Shown one piece after another: positions 36,129 through 47,600 of a DNA stretch of 64,000 nucleotides; the first letter of the stretch is position 1, and each line of letters starts with the position of its first letter. The DNA is taken from contig OX104111.1 in the NCBI GenBank assembly GCA_944474755.1, positions 114,086,545-114,150,544 of the forward strand. Direction: 5' to 3'. A model generated the notes under the pieces. That model was not told where the DNA came from. It saw nothing but the letters and a program-made list of their open reading frames with translations, and did not search any database. The stretch comes from Limnoperna fortunei (Eukaryota > Mollusca > Bivalvia > Mytilida > Modiolidae). Both the position numbers and the translations under genes were made by a program.

Positions 36129-38313
36129 AATATATTAACGTTTACTTGAATAATTTAGGGACTATTCTTAACTTTCTTCAGTAAACTTCTTTACAAGATA
36201 TTACTCCCTTAAGTATAAAACATATTTTAAATGTCAAGTCACAAAACGGAACACTTCTTTGATGAAAAATCAGATCTAGAGGTACTAAAAAAGGCACTTG
36301 AGTTTATTACTACGTTTGTAAAAATTTGATTGCAAACCTATTTCAAAGTTTTAATACAATTATATTAAGATACTAATAAGTTCATAAGTTTTAAATACGA
36401 GAATCGCACGACAAAAATGAGAAATTTGTAAATAGATATGAAATTTGTGCAAAATATTAATTGAAAGCAGCTTCATATATTTGTAAAATTCGGCTTCTCT
36501 ATGTTTAACTTTTATACTTAGTGATTAATTCGTATAATAATACTAGTTTTAAGGAGATATGAACCTGTGAATGAATATTTTGGAATATTGTCGATATCTG
36601 TTACTTTTATCCATTTAATAAATGCATGGAAATTAATTTCCCCATTGACTCCTTATTTCTTTTCATTATTTCCAAGATCATGGGTAAATAACCAGACATA
36701 ACAAATAAATTCAGTAAGATTGAATTGTCATTTATATGCACTGTTTTATTGTCATTCTTTCAATGAAAAATCAAGAGGAGTCTGGTTCCCGCCAAATTTT
36801 AGAATCTTTAAATCTAACTTATAAATGTATATACATCATGTGCATTTTTTGTAAATTAATTTAATTAATTTTTTTGTATGGGAAATCATTTTAGGAACAT
36901 TTAATTACTTTTTTCATATAGGCTAATTGATTAAAAATCTTACTTTCAACGAAGTTGTTGCTCCTGTTGTCCATCTCCCTCTCAAAAACATTCCACATTG
37001 TAGAAGCGAAATTACCATCTAAATAGTTTCTTTCAACATAGTTGAAGAAATCATTCAGTGCTGGGAAGCGACGAATCAGGCGTCTAGTTCTGTTGGAGTT
37101 GCGATGAATGTTAAAGTTTAGTTGAACTAACAGTAAGGGCAGATACCCGATAGACATCACTATTCTAATGCATTTTCTTAACCTTTCATTGCCAAACCTG
37201 ATGATTGTATCTGTCGCCAAAGGGCTTTGGTGAAATGAAAGTAACAACCACTAAGTTGTGCCTGTGGAAGATCTGTCTGAATGGCTGTAATAAGGGCCTG
37301 TTCAAAGTCACAGATGATCTTCATTGGTCTCTATATATGGCCAGTTTCTTGCCTGATCGTCTGTTTGAGTACCTGTAAGATCTGTCTGTATTGGCTCAAA
37401 GTCTTCCCAGTGACCAAGCAGCTAGCTAGAAGTACAAATCTATTTCTGAATTTACCATGCACTGTGAAAAATTGACTGTATGGACGAGGACAGGTTCGAA
37501 ATGTACCATCCATATAAATGTCCGTGCATCGTCTTAGTGAATGCAGATTATCTGAAGTTGAAAAAATAAAAATACCCCAATCATTATCCTTGTGAATCAA
37601 AAACTCGTCCCCAGACCAGGTCTCACGCCATACACCAGCAATATCTACATCACCTATTTCCCAAGGGATGTTGGGAACTAGCTCCTGTCTTTTACGGGTC
37701 ATCGCACTCCTCACGGATTGAAATAGAGGAACAGATTCAATGTCGCCTCCTCCCTGTTGATGTGCTCTTACGACAGCGTCGTATATTCTCTTAAAATGCA
37801 GGCGTGGGTCCTGTTGTACTTTTAGCAGGAGTCGTTCTTTAAATTCTGACTTGGCGATACCGACATCTTCATGGGGATGGTTATGGTCGTTTGGCTCATT
37901 CAGGACATTGATGTTTGGATTTCTGGCCTCCAAATAAAAGACATCAGTCTTAAGCGGGGATCTGCAACCTTCTCTCTAGCATCTCCAATAGATGATGCCC
38001 CGACGTTCTCTATTCTTCTGATACTTAAAACCTTGGTATACTAAAACTCGACCACCGCGATTCCTTGATATCACCCTAGCAGGAATTTTTTCTACTTTAC
38101 AAAGTAAGCGTTTGTTTGTACGGTATATATACCCGAAGATTTGGCATCTGTCAATCTTTATAGTGAACTCTTTTAAGATCATGCAGAGGCTGACATTGTG
38201 ACATGTCAACTTCCGCATCTTTTTTCAAAACTTTCACGAAGATGAGTATTTTTGACATGTCATTCATGGGACCGGAAATACAAGTTTGTCTTTCTCAAGT
38301 CTGTCATTTTTTT

Positions 38314-38888
38314 TCGACGGCTTATTCGTGCCAAACACCAAAAAGGAAAACAAATATTTATTTCGTTTGTACGGTTTATTAAATCGTTTGTACGATTTAT
38401 TAATCAGTTTGTAAGGTTTATTAAATCGTTTGTACGATTTATTAAATCGTTTGTACGATTTATTAAATCGTTTGTACGATTTATTAAATCGTTTTATACG
38501 GTTTATTAAATCGTTTATAGGGTTTATTAATTGGTTTGAACGGTTTATACATGTGGTCCCTATGGTCCCGGATAATCAAGCAGATGGCCATCTACCTAGA
38601 CCACATGCTCCCCATAGTCCTTGATAATCAAAAGTAGATCGTCCACTACCTAGACCATTTGGTCCCTTTGGTCCCTGATAATCAAATGTTGATAACCAAC
38701 TACCTAGACCATGTGGTCCCTTTGGTCCCCAGTAATCAATAGTAGATGGCCAACTACTTCGATGTGGTCTCTATGATCCCTGATAAAAATCGTACAAACG
38801 ATTTAACAAATCGTACAAACGATTTCATAAATCGTACAAACGAAATATTTTTTTTTCTTTTTGTTGCTTGGCACGAATAAGCCGACGT
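38314..38888. mobile_element. Foldback element with nested tandem repeats
   Basis: Outer inverted ends of about 50 bp: 38315 CGACGGCTTATTCGTGCCAA, mirrored by TTGGCACGAATAAGCCGACG ending at 38887. Inside the ends are 21-bp tandem units in opposite orientation: about nine on the left (38364-38548, CGTTTGTACGATTTATTAAAT is the longest common form, 21 bp with variants) and three on the right (38787-38842). The centre (38547-38786) is a 54-bp direct repeat, four full copies and a partial, each containing GGTCCC and TGATAATCAA. The flanking 9-mers ATTTTTTTT and ATTTTGTTT might be a decayed target duplication. The element begins about 100 bp upstream of the MULE reading frame, but no partner end is found beyond the gene. 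Confidence 0.75.
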
Positions 38889-39545
38889 ATTTTGTTTAGA
38901 TAATACATGTATAGATACATGTTAATACATCACATTCTAAGATTTTAAATTGGTAAAAATCATATAAACATTAAATAAATTAAATGGTACTGTAAATGCA
39001 TGTAAATTTGAAGGCTGATCTGTTTTTTAGCTTTGACCAAATTATGCCTTAAAACAAATTATAACATTCCCATAAGAAAGTAAGTTTGACATGTTTTACA
39101 AGGTTGCATGTTTACTCCAACCCCAAATACCGGAAGCAAGCCCTTTGGACCATATTCAATGTCATACTGTAACCACCCACCCACCTACCCACCCCAGGTT
39201 CCCCGAAATAAATATTTCATAATATACCGCAAGAAAAATAAAATGATTGATTTTAAGGAATTAAAGGTCTAGATATAGGGGTGTTCCGGGGGTTGCCCCG
39301 CCCCCCACGTTCCTCTGGAAATTGTTGTTACTTTCGTGCAGATGTTCGGCAAAATTGGTAAGGACCTCCCCACTTTTAAAAAATTTCTGAATCCGTCCCT
39401 GCTTTTAGAATGAATATAAAGTGCATTTTTGACCGGGTTACATAATGTGCAAACCCGAATTATAGTGATAAATATCGGGCGACGGCGGACGGAGGTACTA
39501 CCACAGCCTATTTATTTCATACAAATACTTGTATGCTTTTGTCAT
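38889..39545. other. Spacer with GC-richer dispersed sequence
   Basis: No gene. 39275-39410 is GC-richer (GGTTGCCCCGCCCCCCACG, then GACCTCCCCACTTTT) and is probably an old repeat. 39175-39195 is a short CCCACCCACC tract. Nothing else is recognised. Confidence 0.4.
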
Positions 39546-39609
39546 TGTCGGAGTAATGGGTTGTCGGAGCAATGGGCTGTCGGAATAATGGGTTGTCGGA
39601 ATAATGATC
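39546..39609 (+). repeat. 16-bp tandem repeat, 4 copies
   Basis: Four units of GTCGGARYAATGGGYT type between the spacer and the resumption of the X block. Minor differences between units. Confidence 0.85.
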
Positions 39610-39610
39610 T

Positions 39611-42600
39611 GACCCCGTTTTGTCTTATATATCTAGTTTATACTATTGTTCAATAGGATGGATGAGAACCTAAGTAAACAATTTGGAAAAGAGATTATTT
39701 CGATGTAGATCAATACTGCTAGGTCTGTACTAGACATCCTTAACTCAGGGCATTTACTGACATATTATTAAGAACTGTACAACATGCTTGTCACTGAACA
39801 AATCAATCGATACGTTACGGTTTTTAAATAAAAATAGAAAGTAGAAGAACATAATAATATGAGGAAATGGCAAACAAAACAAGTTGATTTATAAGCACTT
39901 TCGAAACACGCTGAAGTATATTTCAAGGACATGGTCCGTAAAATAAAAAAAAACACGAACACAAAATGCTGTATCATTAACACTATTCCATGTGCAGTCA
40001 AACTTTGTTTTTTCGAACTCGGTTGACTCGATATTTCAATTATATCGATACAATGTTTCAGGTCCGGCATTGTTTCCATCTCTACAAAGGAATTCTTCCT
40101 CGGATGTGTTAACAAGTTATAACATGAAAACTATTCGATGCACATTTTATTGAGGAAAATTTGTTTTGATTAATTTTACGATATGGATAAAATATTATTT
40201 GCACTTGCGCTTTGGTAATTCCAAACTTTACGTGAACGTCGTTAAGAAGTTTGGTTGGCAGTTTCAATTTATTTTATTTTAAATCTTGTGCCCTAATGCA
40301 CTATTCATTTGTGACAAACTTGCTAACATGCGTGTCTTCTTCGATTGTTTTATTAGAAAAAAATTACTATCGTTTTACATTTTTTCAATTTAAATAGAAT
40401 TCTTTACTTGCATAAAAAGTCATTGGGTGATACAAAACTATATAAATACAAAGTACGTGAAAGATTACACTTAACCCTTTCTTGTCTGAACGTATTATAT
40501 TTTACAAAGACGCAAAAAGGTAATTTGTAGCTGTGAAAAAACACTGTTTGAATACTTTGAAAAATTGGTACAATGAACAGTACGGTACTTTATACTCCAT
40601 AAAATTATTGACTTAATAGAATATGGATTAATATACATATGTTCATTCTGAATGAATTTAGTTCGCTCGCCAAAAGCCACACTCTACATATTTGAGTGCG
40701 TACGTATGATAAAAGTTGTTAGAACGACAACAATTGGGTACTGACTCTTAAAAAGCAAACATTACAAAACAGTAAACGCTAAGATAGTGATGTCATCACT
40801 GAAGATTATCAAGTCGGAAGTCAGCAATGTGTGATCGGGTCTATTTTAACAAGGATTGAAATTGTGCATGCCGATGGTAAGGTTTTCTCAGCAGATTTAT
40901 TCATGCACCATTAAACTGCAGAATTCATGGTATCTCTGTACTGAAAATATCGTGTAAATTGATTCAAAGTGTACAAAATTAAAACAGACATATTGATTCT
41001 TTAACAGGAGGCCACTAGTTTTTCTAATAATATCTTGCATTTTGGAAATTTAAGTGTTGAATGCTTTTATTTGCATACAGTCACCTTCAATATGAAACTA
41101 GTGTTACTATATTACTGACTAAACACTTATCATTCGTTACAATCAACAGACAAACCATACTATGCTACAAGGACCATTTACCGTAGGTATGTGATCGTAT
41201 GAAGAATTGACATAGAAACACACGGCAAAAACATTGCAGTTCTCGGTAAATTCGTTGTACTAGAAAATATAAAATATTTTATTTGTTTGATGTCGGTAAT
41301 TTATTTCGCAGATTTGTTACGGTTTTACCAATTCAGGAGAAGGTATAACTTAACATCTGCAGAGAACAAGCTTCATGACAACGCTATCATTACAGTAGTG
41401 AGGTTGGTAGATATCATTTTGCTAACAACATGTCATGATTACATACTATTATCAGTGTACTTGTAATATTGATCTATATAATTTATGCTTTCGTAAATAT
41501 AAAGATGAGAAAATAAATGAGACTAGTTTCTTTATTAATTTGTTAACAAAGAACGCCAGTGATTTTCTTACGATGTATGTTAAAGTAATGCACTGTTAAA
41601 ATAATTGTTACGATTTTGCGTGCAGCGTTAGAAATGTGTAAATGTACGTGTAGCAATCTATCACAGCTACAATTAATAAAGATGATTGCAATTTACTAAA
41701 CAGTAAAATGTACAGTTTCTGTTATTGACTCAAAGTGTGCATAATAGTATATAGCTTTTAATATTACATAATAGACACACATAAAGTATCTACAATCAAG
41801 ATAAAGTAAAAGGATCAAGGTCAGTATCACGAGAAACATTATGCTAGACCTCAACTAAATATGCACAAACGGTTAACAATTGGGATATTGAGTTTCTTTG
41901 TTTGACAAGGAGGTTTTGTTATTCAAGACATTTTGTCTTTAATTTCAGTCTAATTTATCATCTTTCATTTGTTTTACCCGCGGGAGTTTGCGCTACTGAT
42001 GCGTAGAACTGATAGTACTACTGTTGTCCAATCGCACCAATTAAAGTTTGTCCTTGCTATTTTCATCTTGTTTAATTTACTATCAATTTTTACGAGATAG
42101 TGTATTTAATCTAGTTCACATTGATGAAAGATGCATTGTTGTATTTGAACATGCAAGTTAAATGTACGACGTCTTGTAACAAAATATAATTCCACGACAG
42201 TATCCTATCAGCAAAACTACATACAAGCTAATACTACTTGGGAGAATAATCTTATATAATTATCAACCAGAATCTTGAGCTGCATTTACTACTCTAATAT
42301 GTGTTCATAAGAAAGTCATAACATCCTAAGAAAGCCCTACAACGCGGAAGGAAAATAAATGAATGTTGAGTCAAGCACTCCTTGCCAAAAGATATTCCGG
42401 AAGAAGGAGTACTAAAGTTGACAACACTAGTTTTGTTTATCTACGTTTATGTAAAAAAGGATTCTTCGCCTCCTAGTTTTCTAGGAAGATAAAACACATT
42501 CCGAGTTGTTTCTGATTGGTTGACCTTTTACTATTTATTATGAACGATTTTTGTTTTTCCGTTGGAAATACGTTTAACGCTACTTTCATCATTTTTCAAA

Positions 42601-43490
42601 TCTATATCATGGCGCCAAGTTTTTATTGGAAGAGTACACGGAAAAATCTACGTCAATAATAATACTTAAATTATATCATCTATGATGCTAATAGAGTAGT
42701 TTATGAAATCCCTGTTTTTATAGGTTAAAGCAATTAGAAGAAAAAGAACAATAATTTCAAAATAGTTAGTTATCATGACAACTTTATGAATACTGTGGAT
42801 CGTTTCAATAGAACATACTAGCGACTGTGATATGATTAACCGTATACAGAAGTGAAGTTTGTATAGCTTTGATCTGTATATATATTCGATGTGAACAAAA
42901 TTTCTATACTCAAATTCACTGAGGTTTCCTTGATGGATGTAGAAGGTATGTATTTTTATAAGTTGTATTTGGATGAATGATTTGAAATCTAATTATGAAA
43001 GTGAAATCTAACAAAGCTACTACATTGGTGGGGCTGTTTATCATGTCTTCACGTCAAGTCAACACGTCTTTTCTATCATGCTATTACGGGTGGCTTACAT
43101 AATTTTAGAATGGAAATTCTGTCAATACAATTCATGTTATATCATTGTTGGAAGGCGCATTTCATATTACCGTTCATCTGCGATGTTGGCTAGATTTATA
43201 TAGAAATTAGCAAAAAAATCGACCGAACATCAATAGTTGAAAGTCAATGTACAACTACAAATTCGGATATATTAAATAAACTCTAGAATAGCTAAACAAT
43301 TTAAATTGAATCTAAAATGCTCGTACACATTACTTGACCGCAGATAGGTAACGTGTCTCTTTTACATACGAAATGCTTCGTGTGATTTCGGCCGGTCACA
43401 TAAATGTCGTATCCTTGAAGTTTTACATGACTGCTTTATTTTGTATGATACTTTAATCCGATGACTTAAACCGCTTTGAGTCTTGAGACC
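39611..43490 (+). repeat. X block of the composite repeat, copy D
   Basis: Resumes at TTTTGTCTTATATATCTAGT, matching 17440. It includes the shared SINE relic (42565-42650) and a W relic (43205-43265). It appears to be the continuation of Y copy D, separated from it by 33481-39610. No gene found. Confidence 0.8.
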
Positions 43491-43531
43491 TTCTTTATTC
43501 GTATGTGTATACCAGCACTATGTTATTCGTG
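43491..43531 (+). repeat. 24-bp minisatellite, start of beta array, copy D
   Basis: First two units after X, matching 20985-21025. A SINE then splits the array. Confidence 0.8.
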
Positions 43532-43730
43532 ATTGCGGGTTCGATTCTCACTGCAGGCAGGGTGTACTCGACTCCAATCTTAATTGACAAGGATTGTCAG
43601 TTTTCCTACCGCAGGTCGTGGGTTCTCTCCGGGTACTCCGGCTTCCTCCCCTAATAAAAACTGGACGCCATGAAATAGCTGAAACATTGCTGAAAGTGGC
43701 GTTAAAACACCATTCAAACAAACAAACAAT
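43532..43730 (+). mobile_element. tRNA-derived SINE, 5' truncated, with target duplication
   Basis: Starts within the tRNA-like region (box B GGTTCGATTCTC at 43538-43549). It has the body motifs CTGGACGCCATGAAATAGCT and AAAGTGGCGTTAAAACACC and ends (CAAA)n. It is flanked by the 7-bp direct repeat ATTCGTG at 43525-43531 and 43731-43737. The empty site can be read in copy C near 21012. It is therefore a late insertion specific to this copy. Confidence 0.9.
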
Positions 43731-44620
43731 ATTCGTGTATACCCGCTTTGTATCGTTTTATTTATATCCGATTTGTATCGTCGTTTTACGCTCCCTTTCT
43801 TACTTACGTGTCAAAGTGCCTGATATCGTACGTGTATATCCGATTTTACTCTGCTTGATATCGTTTCCGTATACAAGATTCATATTCTTGTATACTGACT
43901 TTTCATTGTTCCTGTATGCCCGCTTTATGTCGTCAAGTTCTACACTTTTTATATCGTATTCGATAATGTTCATTTATACCCACTTTATATCATTCGTGAC
44001 AATCCGCTAAAATAGTTCTTGTCCACACGCTTTGTATCGTTCGTATATATCTGCTTATATCGATCGTGTTTATCTACTTTATATCGCTCACGTATTCCCA
44101 TTGTATATTGTTACTGTATACCCACGTTATATCGATCTTGTATACCAACTTTATATAGCTGACACATAACTGCATTATATCGTGTGTATTTTCCGGATGT
44201 ATATCGTTTGCTTATACCGGCTTAATATCGTTCGGATATACCTTGTATATAGCGTTCTTGTTTAACTGCTGTATTTAATTTTTGTATGACCGCTTGATAT
44301 CGTTCATATATTCTGGCGTTATATATTTCTAAAACACCCGCTTTATATAGTTCTTGTATACCCACTTTATAAGGTTTTTGTGTGTCCGCTTTTTATCGTT
44401 TATGTATACCACAGTGATATCGTTCTTATATGCCCGCTTTCTTACTTATTGTTCCTTTATAAACGCTTTATACTCTTCCAGTATAAAGCGGGTATATGCT
44501 ACGCTACTTGTATACCCTCTTTATATTGTTCTCTAATAGCCGCTATATATTTTTCGTTTATGTCCGATGTATGTTTCTTTTTGTGTATTAGCTTTTCTAC
44601 CGTTGTGTCGTAAAACGGTT
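43731..44620 (+). repeat. 24-bp minisatellite, beta array, copy D
   Basis: Matches 21020-21790 in copy C and the reverse of 56395-57180 in unit order. It ends by joining directly to X copy B near 44625, the same junction as at 350 in copy A. Confidence 0.9.
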
Positions 44621-47600
44621 ATACACCATATCATTTCAATATTTTACATTATTAAGTAACCACAGATGTGAAAGTAACATAGAAGAGTCTAAATATCCCT
44701 AACCCTCTGTTTATAACTTGTCCAGAATATTGTTATAATACTGCAACTTCTGGATATGTTGATTTTATCTGAAAAGTATTTTTTTCTAATGGCGGTTTGA
44801 AACTGATAGCTATGATTATAATGGTCTTAAACTGCTTTGTGTGCCTTCTGTTATCTTTAGAATACCTCTGTTGTTCTGGTTTTGTCTTAAATATCTAGTT
44901 TGTACCAAACGGATGGATGAGAACCTAAGTAAACAATTTGGAAAAGAAATTATTTGAATGTAGATCAATACTGTTAGGTCTGTTCTATAATACTTAATAA
45001 TCTCAGGATATTTACTGAAATATTATAAAGAACTGAACACAATGCTTGCCACTGGACAAATTAAATCAATCAATACGTAAAGGTTTTTAAACAGAAATAG
45101 AAAGTAGAAGAATTTTTTATGAGGAAAAGGCAAACAAAAAGATATATTTATAAGCAAGTCGTTAAGAAGTCTTGTTGTCAGTTTTACATTATTTTATGTT
45201 AAATGTTGTGCAGTGATGCACATATTCATTTGCTAACATACGTTTCTCCTTCGATTATTTAGTAGATTCCGACTTTCATAAAAAGTCATGCGAGGATAGT
45301 AAACTATATAAGTATAATGTACGTGAAAGATTACACTTAACTCTTTTTGGTGTTAAAAGTGTTCATGATATTTTACAATCCTCAAAATGTAATTTTTAGA
45401 TGTGAAAAAACCCCGTTTTAAGGTTTATATGAATGTGTCATCTGAACATTTGTTACAATAAACAGTAAGTATTTCTTACGGTACTTGATACGCAATAGCA
45501 TTATAAAAGTATTGACTGCATAGAATATGGATAAATCAACATATGTTTATCCTGAGTGAATTTATTTTGCTTCCCAAAGGCAAATCTCTACTTAATAAGT
45601 ATTACATATTTGAGTGCATACGTATGATTAAAGTTGTGACCCGAATATACTGCTGTCAACACTGGAGATTATCGAGTCGGTATTCGTCAAGGTGTGATCG
45701 GCTCTATTTAATATATAATAAGAATTGACATGTTTCATTCCGTTCTCAGCAGATTTATTCCTGCATCATTAATCTTCAGAATTCATAGTATCTCTGTACT
45801 GAAAACATCATTTAATTTCAGTAAAACAAACATATCGATAATTTAACAGGAGGCAAGTAGTTTTTCTCCTATTATCTTGTATTTTTTGGAAATCTAAAGT
45901 TTATTCAATGTAAAACCAATGTTTCTATATTACTGATTAAAAACATATTAGCCTTTACAATCACCAGACAAAGCATACTAGGGTACAAGGCCCATTTACA
46001 GTAGGTATGTGATCATTTAAATAATTTATATAGACTCACACGAGCATTGTAATTCTCGTTAAATTTGTTCTTTTAGAACTATAAAATATTTTCTTTGTTT
46101 GATGTCAGTAATTTATTTAGCAATGTTTTTCCAGTTTTACCAATTCAGAAGAAGGAATAACTAAACTCCTGCAGAGAACAAGTTTCATAACAACGTTATA
46201 ATAACAACAGTGAGATTGGTAGGTATCATTTTTGCTTAAATATGTGATGAATACATACTATCATCAGTGTGCTTGTAATATTGATCTATATAATTGCATT
46301 CGTAAATACAAAGGTGAGAAAATGAATGACAATAGTTGTATATTAATTTGTCAACAAAGGAGGCGAGTGATTTTCCACGATGTTTGTTAAAGTATTACAC
46401 TGTTAAGATAAATTATACGACTTGCATGCAGCTTTAGAAATGTGTAAATTGTGTAGCAATCTATCACTGCTACAATTAATTAAGACTTTTGTTATTTATT
46501 AAACAGTAAAATGTACAGAGTGTGTTATTGAAAAAAGATTCAAAGTTTGCATAATGATTTACAGATTCTAAAATTACATAACAGACATACATAAAGTACA
46601 GCCAAGAGAAGTAAAAAGCATCAATGTCATGACCACGAGACACATTAGTCTAGACTAAATATGCAGAAACAATTGTCAATTTGATGCGTATAACTGATCG
46701 TACTACTGTTGTCCAATCGCACGAATTGAAGTTTGTCCTTGCTTGTTTAGTTTACTTGCAAAATAGTGCATGGAATCTAGTTACTAGTTAGCGTATGGTG
46801 TGTACATTTCACAACTTATACATTATTCTAGATTCTGCGATCGATATTCCGATTTTCTAGACCGATCACTTCTGTTGACTGCTAAAGTATGCAAACAATT
46901 TGTTGCACCTAGGATGATGTTATCTCTCCAGATCTCCAGAAAGTCTATGGTTGGAACCACGACTTAATTGATCTGTGTCTCAAATAAGATCTGACATTTT
47001 CGCTCAGTCATAGCTAATATTTCCTATTCTCTGATTTCACTTTTTCCTAGACAAGACAATTAGTAACTCGACGGTGTCTAATTAGAGGCAGGCACTGCTT
47101 ACTTGTCCGGAGCACCTGAGTGCACCCATGGTTTTTATTGGGTTCTGGTTAATCTGTATTTTGGTTTTTGTTTTGGTTTTTGCATTGTGTTTTCTATATC
47201 CTGATTTGTAACTGTCCCTTGGCTTCTGGCTAATATTGTTCGATCGGTTCGCTATATTTTATAAAAATATATAATCATTAACTTTAATCTTGCGTTGCGT
47301 TTACTACTCTAATATGTGTTTCATAAGAAAGTGATAGCAACCAAAGGAAGCCCCACTATTCGGAACGAAAACCTGCAATCCTTGTTAAATAAATGTTGAG
47401 TTAAGCACTCCTTGATAAAAGATAAATACGAACTGAGAACACTAAAGTTGGCAACAACAGTTTTATTTATCTAGGTTTATAACAAAAATTCTTCGCCTCC
47501 TAGTTTTCATATTTTTCAGCTATATCACGGCGTCCAGTCTTGAATGGAGGAGTACCTGAAGAAAACAACGTCATTAATAATACTTAATATCATGTATGAT

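Larger units (their letters stand above)
35507..36943 (-). other. Intron (1437 bp) of the MULE transposase gene
   Basis: On the minus strand the donor is GAAA/GTAAGA with the first intron base at 36943. The acceptor is TTTTTATGTTTTCAG with the last intron base at 35507. Joining A from the upstream exon with GT from the downstream exon completes a Ser codon and gives NNFVESFHRAWNQ, which restores the continuous MULE motif. That agreement is the main support for splicing. Two MITE-like elements lie inside, so much of the intron length is secondary. Confidence 0.75.
35280..38218 (-). pseudogene. FLYWCH zinc finger / MULE transposase, decayed, with one intron
   Basis: Cut-and-paste transposase of the Mutator-like (MULE) superfamily, reading leftwards. 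From 38218 the frame reaches a FLYWCH finger (YWRC, four residues, C, later HNH-type HNHP). An in-frame TAG (37976-37978) sits inside it. The frame continues from 37933 with a conserved region and the MULE core: first catalytic Asp in DGTF (codon near 37510), then TVHG and LVTGKT. A second TAG (37331-37333, probably once TGG) comes before the second Asp in CDFEQA (near 37309) and GCYFHFTKALW. A frameshift near 37195 moves to another frame containing IGYLP and MDNRSNNFVE. A canonical donor at 36943 and acceptor at 35507 join this to exon 2 (35506-35280: FHRAWNQ, HPYLWKFI), which ends at a natural stop. Two stops and one frameshift make it inactive. The true start is unclear. Confidence 0.85.
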
